The notes beneath the pieces are model-generated. The model made no database searches, was not told where the DNA came from, and saw only the letters and a program-made list of their open reading frames with translations. A stretch of 64,000 nucleotides of DNA from Novipirellula herctigrandis (GTDB lineage: Bacteria > Planctomycetota > Planctomycetia > Pirellulales > Pirellulaceae), in the NCBI GenBank assembly GCA_007859835.1, contig SJPJ01000001.1:4505012-4569011 (forward strand), in the 5' to 3' direction. Each line of letters opens with the position of its first letter. Within the stretch, counting starts at the first letter, position 1. A program made the translations under genes and the position numbers. Of this stretch, positions 1-9,287 are shown one piece after another.

Positions 1-378
1 GTCACCGGAGGAGAAGTAGGGATTCAATCCGCCACAGGCATTGCTGACAACGAGAAGCTCTGCGCCGAGCGCTTTGAAAACCCGCACAGGAAGTGTGATC
101 TGTTTTAACGGGTAGCCTTCGTATTGATGAAAGCGGCCTTCCATGGCCACAACTGGAACGCCAGCGAGTTGCCCGCAAACCAATCGTCCTTTATGACTTG
201 TTGCTGTCGAAGTTGGGAAGTGAGGAATGTCACCGTAATCGATGGTTGCTTCGACTTCGATCTGTTCGGCTAAGCCTCCCAAACCAGTGCCAAGAATGAT
301 ACCGACTTTTGGTACCGATGCAAACTCATTTTTGATTTTTTTAGAAGCGTCTTCGATTTTGTCAAACAAGTCTAACAT
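1..378 (-). CDS. Purine nucleoside phosphorylase, N-terminal part (cut by window edge)
   Basis: Phosphorolysis of purine nucleosides to free base and ribose-1-phosphate (purine salvage, cytoplasm). Reading from the ATG at 378, the 126 visible codons carry the family hallmarks: the phosphate-binding stretch [16 protein letters not shown], the [12 protein letters not shown] motif and the base-site motif [11 protein letters not shown]. This order is that of trimeric, low-molecular-mass (NP-II) enzymes, usually 270-290 residues, so more than half of the protein lies outside the window. The gene is divergent from the ATPase gene starting at 604. Recognition is by motif only; discrimination from MTA phosphorylase is not certain from this half. 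Confidence 0.85.
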   Translation of the reverse strand, partial: MLDLFDKIEDASKKIKNEFASVPKVGIILGTGLGGLAEQIEVEATIDYGDIPHFPTSTATSHKGRLVCGQLAGVPVVAMEGRFHQYEGYPLKQITLPVRVFKALGAELLVVSNACGGLNPYFSSGD

Positions 379-603
379 TGATACCCTGCAAGTTATGTTT
401 CAATTCGTTGTTTCATGAATGTCTTAGTGCGCTGTTAAGCCGCACCCACACTTCGGTATGATAACGACTCTTGGAGAGTGTGTCCGCATACGAGGCGGAA
501 TCGGTTAAGATACAAAACGGATTCGAGTTAATTCGTCACCACGCCGTTCTCATTGCGACTCCACTCGACAACCGCTTTTCCCGTTCAAGGACTCCGCTCG
601 ATT

Positions 604-3042
604 ATGTCTGTCCCTTCGCCTGATGTTTTTGAAAAGCTCGCTTCGTTCTATTTGGGCCGCCATTACGATTTGGCGAAAGGGGCACTCCAAGACGACTTGC
701 TGCTGTACGATGCGAAGGATCTTTGCACGCACGCGATGTGCGTTGGGATGACTGGTAGCGGTAAAACGGGGCTCTGTTTGTCACTGCTCGAAGAAGCCGC
801 AATCGACGGGATTCCCGCGATCTGCGTTGATCCCAAAGGGGATCTCGCCAACTTGATGTTGACGTTTCCCGAGCTGCGTCCCGAAGATTTCCAGCCCTGG
901 GTCGATGCTGGTGAAGCAACTCGCAAAGGGGTTACGACCGACGGTTTGGCGGCTGAGAAAGCGAAGCTTTGGCGGAAAGGAATTGAGTCTTGGGGACAAT
1001 CGCCATCGCGAATCGCCAAGTTTAAAGAGAGCGTTGACGTCGCGATCTATACGCCCGGCAGCAACGCCGGTATTCCGATGACAGTGCTAAAAAGTTTCGA
1101 TGCGCCTCCCGCGGCATTGCTCGATGATTCCGACGCGATGCGGGAACGGATCACCGGCTCGGCGTCAGGATTGCTAACGTTGATGGGGATCAATGCCGAT
1201 CCGCTGCTTTCACGTGAGCACATTCTAATCTCTTCGATTCTCGCCACGTGTTGGCGTGAAGGAAAGAACGTCAACATCGGCGACTTGATTGGAATGATTC
1301 AATCCCCGCCAATCGAACGAGTGGGCGTGTTGGACTTGGATTCGTTCATGCCGCCAAACGATCGCGCGAAGTTGGCGATGCAGTTGAATAATCTGCTCGC
1401 CTCGCCCGCTTTTTCAACATGGCTTGATGGTGAGCCATTGTCGATCAAGAATCTGCTTTACACCAGCGAGGGAAAGCCACGGCTAACGATCCTATCGATT
1501 GCCCATCTGAGCGATTCGGAGCGAATGTTCTTCGTTACGATTTTGCTCAATGAGCTATTGGCGTGGGTAAGAACCCAAAGTGGAACGAGTTCGCTACGAG
1601 CGATGTTCTACATGGATGAAGTCGCGGGCTATTTCCCGCCCGTGTCAAATCCGCCTTCGAAGCCGCCAATGTTGACCCTGCTGAAACAAGCCCGAGCATT
1701 CGGTGTTGGGATCATGTTGGCGACTCAGAATCCTGTTGATTTGGATTACAAAGGTTTGTCCAACATCGGAACCTGGTTTTTAGGCCGTCTGCAAACCGAA
1801 CGCGATAAAGCGCGAGTACTCGAAGGACTTGAAGGAGCCGCTTCTCAATCGGGAGCCAAGTTTGATCGAGCGGCGATGGAACAAACGCTTGCGTCGCTTG
1901 GTAACCGAGTTTTTGTGATGAACAATGTTCACGACGACGGACCGAGTATTTTTCAAACGCGATGGGCGTTGTCGTTCTTAGCCGGACCACTTGCGCGCGA
2001 TCAGATCAAAATGTTGATGGCCGATCGGAAAAAGCGACTTGAAGATCATTCCACCAAACCGGCATCCGAGTCAGTCAAGAATGAACCAGCAGCGTCATCC
2101 CGACCGGTCGTCCCCAGCGGGATAGATGAACGTTTTTTAACCGCAATCTCAATGTCCGCCGACGGTAACCGTCTTGTCTATCGCCCTGCGATCTATGCCG
2201 AAGGCACTTTGCACTTCGTTCGAAGTTCCGCGGATTTAGATAAATGGGAAGATGCCAAGCGAATGGCCCGATGTGGTGCAGGAATTCCAGATGACATATG
2301 GGAATTGAGTGAACCGCTTCACATCGATGCCGAATTGACCGAAAACTGCGATGACGATTTCACGTTTAGCGATTTGCCCAACGAACTTCGTAACGCGTCG
2401 AAGTTTAAGACGTATGCAAAACAGTTCAAGGATTACTTATATCGCCATCATGCAATCACGCTCTACAAGAGTTCGTTGCTTGGCAGCTATGCACCGGGAG
2501 GATGCAACGAAGGCGATGCAAGGATTTTCTTTGAACAGGGTGCACGCGAGGAACGTGATCGAGAAACCGAGAAACTGAGAGACAAATACGCGAAGAAAAT
2601 GAAGACACTCGACAAAAAACTTCAATCCGCCAAGGCTCGCGTGGCGGTTGAGGAAGACCAGTACGAGCAAGCCAAATTGTCGACGGTCGTTTCGTTTGGT
2701 GCATCGATCCTCGGCGCATTCCTAGGCAGAAAACTTGCCAGCCGTACGAACGTCTCGAAGGTGTCTACGGCCGCACGCGGTGCGGGCCGAGCCGTTCAGC
2801 AACGCGGAGATATCGCGCGAGCCGAAGAAACCTTGAGATCACTGGCTGTCGAGATGACTCAGTTGGATGAAGAGCTTCAAAGTGAAATCGCTGTTCTTGG
2901 CGAGAAGTACGATGTCAAAACATGGGAACTCGACACCACCGTCATCGCTCCGCGAAAGAGCGATCTAAAAGTCACTGGTCCCATTATTCTATGGACGCCA
3001 TGGCAAGTGGATTCGACTGGAATCGCGACACCGATTTTCTGA
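604..3042 (+). CDS. HerA-like/DUF87-type P-loop ATPase with C-terminal coiled coil
   Basis: A large (812 aa) cytoplasmic ATPase. Walker A is GMTGSGKTGL at about residues 48-57, followed by a DPKGDLANL segment typical of HerA/FtsK-type motor ATPases. A Walker-B-like FYMDEVAGYFPP lies near residue 337, followed by QARAFGVGIMLATQNP, a sensor-like segment. The C-terminal 200 residues are highly charged and predicted coiled coil (about residues 640-700 and 730-790) with a short Gly/Ala hydrophobic stretch (VSFGASILGAFLGR) between them. I prefer the ATG at 604 over the in-frame ATG at 553 because the conserved part begins there. It ends 31 bp before the convergent chemoreceptor gene. The family is widespread, but I know of no settled function; DNA or protein translocation is inferred from the motor fold. 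Confidence 0.75.
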   Translation: MSVPSPDVFEKLASFYLGRHYDLAKGALQDDLLLYDAKDLCTHAMCVGMTGSGKTGLCLSLLEEAAIDGIPAICVDPKGDLANLMLTFPELRPEDFQPWVDAGEATRKGVTTDGLAAEKAKLWRKGIESWGQSPSRIAKFKESVDVAIYTPGSNAGIPMTVLKSFDAPPAALLDDSDAMRERITGSASGLLTLMGINADPLLSREHILISSILATCWREGKNVNIGDLIGMIQSPPIERVGVLDLDSFMPPNDRAKLAMQLNNLLASPAFSTWLDGEPLSIKNLLYTSEGKPRLTILSIAHLSDSERMFFVTILLNELLAWVRTQSGTSSLRAMFYMDEVAGYFPPVSNPPSKPPMLTLLKQARAFGVGIMLATQNPVDLDYKGLSNIGTWFLGRLQTERDKARVLEGLEGAASQSGAKFDRAAMEQTLASLGNRVFVMNNVHDDGPSIFQTRWALSFLAGPLARDQIKMLMADRKKRLEDHSTKPASESVKNEPAASSRPVVPSGIDERFLTAISMSADGNRLVYRPAIYAEGTLHFVRSSADLDKWEDAKRMARCGAGIPDDIWELSEPLHIDAELTENCDDDFTFSDLPNELRNASKFKTYAKQFKDYLYRHHAITLYKSSLLGSYAPGGCNEGDARIFFEQGAREERDRETEKLRDKYAKKMKTLDKKLQSAKARVAVEEDQYEQAKLSTVVSFGASILGAFLGRKLASRTNVSKVSTAARGAGRAVQQRGDIARAEETLRSLAVEMTQLDEELQSEIAVLGEKYDVKTWELDTTVIAPRKSDLKVTGPIILWTPWQVDSTGIATPIF

Positions 3043-3073
3043 CCTTGCGTGACTGCCGTGCGGGTTTACGGAA

Positions 3074-5953
3074 TCAAGTCTTAAATCGTTGGACAAGTCC
3101 ATTGAGCTCGTCGGCAAGATGATGGAGTTCATCACCCGCGTTTTGTGTTTGCACGGCTCCAGTAGAGGTGTGACGTACGGATTTGTCGACGCCAGCAATG
3201 CTTTCGCTAATCTGAGTTCCCGCGTTTGCTAATTTTCCAACGCCACTTGCAACGGTTTCAGCAGCCTCGGATGTCTCGGTGATATTCTGAGCGATTTCGC
3301 GAGTGGTGATGGTTTGTTCTTCTACCGCGGACGCAATCGTGCGTGAAACCTCCTTGACCTCATCGATTACTTCGCTGACTTTGTTGATTGCATCCACAGC
3401 GTCAGACGACGAAGTTTGAATTCCCGTAATCAAAGGGCGAATTTCCTCGGTTGCGTCAGCCGTTTTGCGGGCAAGCTCTTTCACTTCACTGGCAACAACT
3501 GCGAAACCGTGTCCGGCTGCTCCAGCTCGGGCCGCCTCGATCGTTGCATTCAATGCAAGCAGGTTTGTCTGGCATGCGATGTCTTGAATCACTTCAATTA
3601 CTTGCCCAATTTCGTTGGCCGAGTCACCCAGCACCGAGATGGTGTCGTTGCTGGATTGAGTGAGTTCCGCCGCATTGCCTGCGACCGACGATGCATGTTC
3701 CGCTGCGTTTGCAATCTCAGTAACGCAATTTGCTAATTCTTCTGCTGCGGAGGCAACGGATCGGACATTGCCCGTCATTTGCTCCGAAGCGACTGCCATC
3801 GAGTTCATGTTAAGGCTCATTTGCTCTGTGGCAGTTACAACGGTTGTGGTTTGAGCGGTTGCTTCCTTTGCACCCCCGGTCAATTCGTTTGCAGTCGATG
3901 CAAGCATGCTTGATGCTTTGCCAAGACTCTTCGAATTTCCGGCGAGACTTTCAATCATGACACGCAGTTTTCCAACAAATTCGTTGAACCAATAAGCAAG
4001 TTCGCCAAGTTCGTCTTTTTTCGAATCGTCCAGTTTTCGTGTCAGGTCGCCTTCGCCTTCCGCGATGTCTTTCAGCATTGAAACGGCATTCTTGAGTGGT
4101 CGGACGATCATGATTGATGCGACAATCCCGATGCCTATGACAACAAATGTCACGAAGATTGAGATGCCCCCTGTCCACGCGAGCATCGAGTTTGAAGCTT
4201 TGTTGCCGATTTCGGTGATTTCGTTGACTGCCGCAAACGCCTCACTGCCATTTTGCTTTCCGAATAATCCCCAGTCCTTGTCGAAGAACTTAAACCGACA
4301 GTAGGCAGCAACGACGTCGTTGCCGTGCGAGTCTTTCCACACACCTTGCCCAATAGCATCAGGCGTCTGAAATGCTTCGGCGATGTAATCCGTTGCAATC
4401 TCCGATCCAAGCGTGTACTTTGGATCCATGGCCGTCAAGTCGCTTCGGAATGTTGTCTTCCCTGTGTCTCGGTTAAGGCCAACAAGGTATGTACAACCCG
4501 TTTCGCCCATCCCGGTCCTGGCACACATGATCTCATTGATCGGCTCTTGAGTTAATTGCAGGGCAGCAATCAAGCTCAGCTCGCCATCTTTCATGATTGG
4601 GGCGCCAATAAACGCGGCGGGGTCAAAGTTGCTCGGCTCGTAAGGTTCAAAATCAGAAAAGCTAAACGCTTTCGTTTGAATGATGTCTCGCACAAGCTGA
4701 CCAAAATTGGAGTCCTTGTATGGGCCAGTGAGCATGTTGGTATCGTAATCGGATTCACGGCAAACGGTGTAGATGCAATGCCCCTCCGGAGACAGTAAGA
4801 GCAAGTCATAGTAGCCGTATGTTTCATTGAAGTTTGCGAACCAATCGGATTTGCCTGCCTCCTCCTGATTGATGACTTCAAGCAGCGAAATCGTGGTGAT
4901 GATGCACCAGTTGTTGTTTGGGATTTCAAGCGGCGAGTAGCAGACCAGTTCAAGGTTTCCGGTACTGCCTGTCTTCTGAAGCGTGCCACGATTACCGGAT
5001 AAAGCTAGTTCGATGTATTTGTCGGATTTTTCGTCGCCGATTCGGCCTGATTTGATGACTCGGTCGCTACGGTAACTGCTTCCGGTAGCTGTTTTTCCGA
5101 TTAAATAGGTTTCGCCCGTTTTCCCTAAGCCCTCACGGCGCTGTGCGATTTTGTTGAGACGATCTGCGTCAATTTGCAGCGCCACCATGCCGATTTCTTC
5201 TCCGGAATCATTGAGAATTGGGCTGCCAACGAAACCAACGTACCGTCCGTCGCAAGGGGTGTAGGGAGCAAAATCGGTGAAAGCTGTCTCTTTGGTGTCT
5301 CTGACCTTTTGCCAAAGATTCGCAAGCCCCTCTTGTTTGAATTTTCCCTCTGCCAGATTTGTTCCGCAGTCCGCGTTACCTTTGACGCTATACATGACGT
5401 GGCCATGAGATATGCAAATGACGTACGCATCACCATAGCCGCGAGCGGAAACATACTTTGAAAGTAAGGCTCCATAGCTTTCGCTAAGCTCTTGATATTG
5501 GAGCGTTGAAGTGTCGTAAGATTCGTCTGCTCCGGTCTCCATTTCATCGTGATACTCTTTCAACTTGTCAAACAGTTCATACAGGTCAGAGCTAGATGCG
5601 AGCATATCCATATCCAGTTTTACTTGCTTGAATTCTGCTTCCACCTCCTTCTTTGCTGAGTCCTGAACGTCTTTCATTTTCTGTTCCGCTGCTGCTTGCA
5701 TGGTGACGACCGTGTCGACTAATGAATCCATATCCCTTTGTCGATCGTCACAATAGTTTTCCATAAGCTGCTTCTTTAAATCTCGAAGAGCAACTAGCTG
5801 TGATTGTGCCCGTTCACTGAATCCCTCTGCAGCAGTCTCCTTAACGTTTTCCATCCCCTTCACAGCAACGCGGTAGCTTAAATATCCGACTAGCGTAATC
5901 GGTATGAGTCCGCATCCTACAAACATCAAAACCAGTTTCGTCGATATCTTCAT
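3074..5953 (-). CDS. Methyl-accepting chemotaxis protein with two tandem Cache-type sensor modules
   Basis: A membrane chemoreceptor of 959 aa. It has an N-terminal membrane helix (about residues 5-27), a long helical stretch (30-150), and two related periplasmic sensor modules. Module 1 has FTDFAPYTP near residue 228 and [12 protein letters not shown]; module 2 has FSDFEPYEP near residue 434 and [13 protein letters not shown] second membrane helix near 595-618 leads into a HAMP domain ([20 protein letters not shown]) and a methyl-accepting signalling domain. The conserved tip [17 protein letters not shown] is near residue 800. ATG 5953 (MKISTKLV) is preferred to an upstream in-frame start at 5980 because the signal-anchor follows directly. 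No other che gene lies nearby, so it must couple to CheA/CheW encoded elsewhere. The ligand is unknown; tandem dCache receptors usually bind small amines, amino acids or carboxylates. Confidence 0.92.
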   Translation of the reverse strand: MKISTKLVLMFVGCGLIPITLVGYLSYRVAVKGMENVKETAAEGFSERAQSQLVALRDLKKQLMENYCDDRQRDMDSLVDTVVTMQAAAEQKMKDVQDSAKKEVEAEFKQVKLDMDMLASSSDLYELFDKLKEYHDEMETGADESYDTSTLQYQELSESYGALLSKYVSARGYGDAYVICISHGHVMYSVKGNADCGTNLAEGKFKQEGLANLWQKVRDTKETAFTDFAPYTPCDGRYVGFVGSPILNDSGEEIGMVALQIDADRLNKIAQRREGLGKTGETYLIGKTATGSSYRSDRVIKSGRIGDEKSDKYIELALSGNRGTLQKTGSTGNLELVCYSPLEIPNNNWCIITTISLLEVINQEEAGKSDWFANFNETYGYYDLLLLSPEGHCIYTVCRESDYDTNMLTGPYKDSNFGQLVRDIIQTKAFSFSDFEPYEPSNFDPAAFIGAPIMKDGELSLIAALQLTQEPINEIMCARTGMGETGCTYLVGLNRDTGKTTFRSDLTAMDPKYTLGSEIATDYIAEAFQTPDAIGQGVWKDSHGNDVVAAYCRFKFFDKDWGLFGKQNGSEAFAAVNEITEIGNKASNSMLAWTGGISIFVTFVVIGIGIVASIMIVRPLKNAVSMLKDIAEGEGDLTRKLDDSKKDELGELAYWFNEFVGKLRVMIESLAGNSKSLGKASSMLASTANELTGGAKEATAQTTTVVTATEQMSLNMNSMAVASEQMTGNVRSVASAAEELANCVTEIANAAEHASSVAGNAAELTQSSNDTISVLGDSANEIGQVIEVIQDIACQTNLLALNATIEAARAGAAGHGFAVVASEVKELARKTADATEEIRPLITGIQTSSSDAVDAINKVSEVIDEVKEVSRTIASAVEEQTITTREIAQNITETSEAAETVASGVGKLANAGTQISESIAGVDKSVRHTSTGAVQTQNAGDELHHLADELNGLVQRFKT

Positions 5954-6931
5954 CGCAACAGTGCCCCAAGTTGAAATCAAAAAAGTGTGTTCGTTTTGTC
6001 AATCACGACGCTCAATCGAAGGTCTTATGCCTAGATTGAGCGTCCGCTTATTGGAAGCATAGGCCACTCATTTGCATTGGATTCGTCGGTAGGCTGCGAC
6101 AAAACCGCACATCGTTTTTGGGTTGCCAAACGATTTCATGTGCTCGAAGAAGAGGGTGTCCGGGAGCATCGGCCGTCCCCCAAATTCGCACGTGATAGGA
6201 TGTTACCAATGCCATTGGTTTCTCAGGCGTTGTCCCCTTCGTCGGGCGAGCGGGGGTTGAGGTTGTGTCGATATAATGGATACCGCAGACGAAAGCTTCA
6301 AAACGGAAGTAAGATTGGCAACGCGTGGTTTCTGTATCGGGGGTTGCGTTAACTTGGCTTGGTATCATGCAAAATTGGTGGTTGATGTTATAAGGAGTGA
6401 TTGAAAATGGAGGCGATGTTGTCCAACGCTCTAACAAATCAAATGTTCAACCACTCAGCGCGGATCGAGGGCACAACCGTCTCTGCCATTTTTTGACACC
6501 GAATCAACGCCTTGGATCTCAAGCGGCGACTCCGCAACACCCTTGCCCCAGGCGCGATTGCGTAATGACTTGCTCGACTATATGACCCGACTACTACCGT
6601 TCAGGCTGGGGGGGGACTTGCTGAGGACGGCGGCCGGAATTTGGAACAAGCATCGTTTGGTTGGCATGTGGTGGCATTGCAATAATGAGTCTGCACCGGC
6701 GCGACCGAAACTGGTTATTGTGTTTTTCCGCGGTGCACCCATGCAGAGCGGTGCACCCATACAGAAATGAGCGTCTTTGAAATCGAACTCAATCAACCAA
6801 ACTAAGGGAGGCAATATTGGATCGGATCTTCGATATAATTCGACCAATTAGAACTCGCGTCTCGAACTGCAGCGACGACTGATTATGATAGGGGGTTACT
6901 CAGAGACCACTCTTCAAATCAGCTGCCCATC
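5954..6931. other. Long intergenic region between divergent chemoreceptor and kinase genes
   Basis: About 980 bp without a convincing gene. Short open frames on both strands lack recognisable domains and good starts. The region holds a perfect 11-bp inverted repeat (6007-6044) close to the chemoreceptor start. A short direct repeat, GCGGTGCACCCAT, occurs twice around 6730-6763. Because both flanking genes point outward, it must contain both promoters, but I cannot place -35/-10 boxes with confidence. Confidence 0.5.
6007..6044. promoter_or_regulatory. Perfect 11-bp inverted repeat upstream of the chemoreceptor gene
   Basis: GACGCTCAATC at 6007-6017 is the exact reverse complement of GATTGAGCGTC at 6034-6044, separated by 16 nt. 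It lies 54-91 bp upstream of the chemoreceptor ATG (5953, minus strand). It could be a repressor or activator operator, or a hairpin in the 5' leader. There is no U-run on either side, so an intrinsic terminator is unlikely. Confidence 0.45.
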
Positions 6932-9166
6932 ATGAACCCACTCAACTTGTTTCGCCGGTCTCGCCGCAAGACCGACCACCCGAATGCTCACATGACCTGG
7001 GCGTCGCGAAGTGTGGCAAAGACGGTTGCTCGCACGGGATTGTTCCTGAAGAAACAGCTTTGGGTCTGGCCAATTGTTGCCGTCATAATGCTGTCGACGA
7101 TCGGCTATTTTGTGCAAAATGCGATCGAAGCGACGATCAAGGGCAATGTACATGCTGGACTTCTGAGTTTTGTCAACATTGAAACAGAGATGCTTGAAAA
7201 ATGGTTTATGGTGCAGGAATCGACAGCGGAGTCTTTGGCCAATGATGCAACGGTGCGTAACACGGTCTACGCATTGCTTGAGAAAGACGAAACATCCGAG
7301 TTGGGGACGAAGGTCCAAAAACTTGAAGCTCAGCGAAAACTCGCAGACGAACTCGCTCCTGCCCTCTCGGCTCACGACTTTGCCGGCTTTCTATTGGTTG
7401 ATAAAGCAAACCGAGTGGTAGCTTCGTCACACGCAGCAATCGTTGGCGAACAGGATGTTCCGGAGTACGAGTCTTTTACCGAACGGGCACTCAACGGCGA
7501 ATCATTTGTGTCGCCACCATTTTCGAGTGTCGTGATGATGAAGGATGCGGATGGCCGATCGCGGATGGGAGTGCCCACGATGTACGCTTGCTCTCCGGTG
7601 CGAGATCAGTCATTTCAAGTGATCGCTGTATTGGCACTACAAGTTCGACCAGAACGCGAGTTCACTCAGATTTTGCAGCTCGGGCAAGTGGGCGATTCAG
7701 GCGAAACGTATGCCTTCAATTCCGAAGGGGTAATGGTCAGCAATAGCCGCTTCGATGAATCACTCATTCTTCTTGGCCTCTTGCCTGATCAACCCAGCTC
7801 TAGATCAATGCTTCAGTTGATGATTCGCGATCCTGGCGATGATATGACCAAAGGATTTCGTCCTAATGTACGGCGATCGCAATTGCCTTTGACGGTCATG
7901 GCTTCTGACGCCATCGCAGGTAACGAAAACGTCAATGTTGAAGGCTATCGTGATTATCGTGGTGTTCCGGTGATCGGAGCTTGGCGCTGGCTTCCGAAAT
8001 ACAAAATCGGAGTGGCAATTGAAGTTGACACGGCACAATCGTTCCGCCCCTTGGTTATTCTGCAAAGAACATTCCTTTTTATCTATAGTTTGCTGATTCT
8101 CAGCGCCATCGCAATCTTTGTGTTTACGTTGATTGTCGCTCGCTTGCAACGACTATCGCGCGAGGCGGTGATCGAAGCCCAGCAACTCGGCCAATACACT
8201 CTTGAAGAGAAACTTGGTGAAGGTGGCATGGGGGTTGTCTACAAGGGACATCATTCGATGCTACGACGTCCAACTGCAATCAAACTGTTGCATGCCGAAA
8301 AAGTAAACGAGACATCCATCGCACGCTTCGAACGCGAGGTACAGATCACTTGTCAACTCAATCATGCCAACACGATCGCGATCTATGATTACGGGCGTAC
8401 TCCCGAAGGTGTCTTTTATTACGCGATGGAGTATCTCGATGGCATTGATTTACAGGATCTTGTGAACACCTACGGCCCACAATCCGAAGCCAGGGTGATT
8501 CATGTTTTGTTGCAGATGTGCGGTTCGCTCTACGAAGCTCACTCACAAGGGTTGGTTCATCGCGATATCAAGCCTGCGAACGTGATGTTGAATCGCCGTG
8601 GTTGTGAACCGGACGTCGTGAAAGTACTCGACTTTGGTTTAGTCAAAGCGATTGAACAATCTGAGGACGCTCGCCATATTGCCGAGGGGTCGCTAACGGG
8701 AACGCCGCTCTATATGTCGCCTGAATCAATCCAAGCCCCTCTGTCGGTCGATGCACGATCAGATATCTACGCGGTTGGTGCGGTTGGCTATTTCTTGCTG
8801 ACAGGTCATCCGGTCTTCGAGGCTTCGAACCTTGTTGATCTGTGTCAAAAGCACATTGATGAGTCGCCTGTTCCTGCGTCGAAGCGAGGCAATATCAAAG
8901 TATCAAATCAGCTTGAGGACGCTCTGATGAGTTGTTTAGAAAAATCACGAGCGAAGCGGCCGCAAACTGCGAGGGATTTGTCACTTTTGCTTTCCGCCTG
9001 CACGGCAGCCGGGCAATGGTCAATCGCCGATGGTGACCGTTGGTGGGGCCGACACGAACGCGGTTCTCAAGCGGATGCCAATAACACGTTGACGCAGAAG
9101 TCATCCGTGGTTGTGGAAGCGACCTTGGATCAAACGACGGACATTACGGCGCAAGATGATCAATGA
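6932..9166 (+). CDS. Transmembrane Ser/Thr protein kinase with extracytoplasmic Cache sensor
   Basis: A 744-aa receptor-like Hanks-type kinase. An N-terminal membrane helix (about 46-66, LWVWPIVAVIMLSTIGYFV) is followed by a roughly 300-residue extracytoplasmic dCache-like domain containing GDSGETYAFNSEG. A second helix (about 376-400) leads to a cytoplasmic kinase domain (about 422-690). Catalytic elements are present: glycine loop GEGGMG at 429-434, the lysine in AIKLL, HRDIKPANVM with catalytic Asp545, and DFGLVKA. SPE replaces the usual APE motif. The topology is inverted compared with PknB, because the sensor is N-terminal. The adjacent divergent chemoreceptor also carries Cache sensors, so both may respond to related ligands (inference). 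The C-terminal 50 residues are low-complexity, rich in T/D/Q. Confidence 0.9.
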   Translation: MNPLNLFRRSRRKTDHPNAHMTWASRSVAKTVARTGLFLKKQLWVWPIVAVIMLSTIGYFVQNAIEATIKGNVHAGLLSFVNIETEMLEKWFMVQESTAESLANDATVRNTVYALLEKDETSELGTKVQKLEAQRKLADELAPALSAHDFAGFLLVDKANRVVASSHAAIVGEQDVPEYESFTERALNGESFVSPPFSSVVMMKDADGRSRMGVPTMYACSPVRDQSFQVIAVLALQVRPEREFTQILQLGQVGDSGETYAFNSEGVMVSNSRFDESLILLGLLPDQPSSRSMLQLMIRDPGDDMTKGFRPNVRRSQLPLTVMASDAIAGNENVNVEGYRDYRGVPVIGAWRWLPKYKIGVAIEVDTAQSFRPLVILQRTFLFIYSLLILSAIAIFVFTLIVARLQRLSREAVIEAQQLGQYTLEEKLGEGGMGVVYKGHHSMLRRPTAIKLLHAEKVNETSIARFEREVQITCQLNHANTIAIYDYGRTPEGVFYYAMEYLDGIDLQDLVNTYGPQSEARVIHVLLQMCGSLYEAHSQGLVHRDIKPANVMLNRRGCEPDVVKVLDFGLVKAIEQSEDARHIAEGSLTGTPLYMSPESIQAPLSVDARSDIYAVGAVGYFLLTGHPVFEASNLVDLCQKHIDESPVPASKRGNIKVSNQLEDALMSCLEKSRAKRPQTARDLSLLLSACTAAGQWSIADGDRWWGRHERGSQADANNTLTQKSSVVVEATLDQTTDITAQDDQ

Positions 9167-9287
9167 TGCCTCCTGCCCTTTGTTTCCTTGCGGTCCGGTG
9201 GACAAGGCAATCGGCCCAGCAGTGAAAGCAATGGCGTTTAGCAAGCGAGCCAAGATCGATTTCGTCGTGATTTCACGGCTCGCCGAG

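Noticed and set aside
6048..6847. Several short open frames in the region between the chemoreceptor and kinase genes
   Set aside because: No recognisable domain, unusual residue composition (Cys, Arg, His rich) and overlapping frames on both strands; they look like chance frames.
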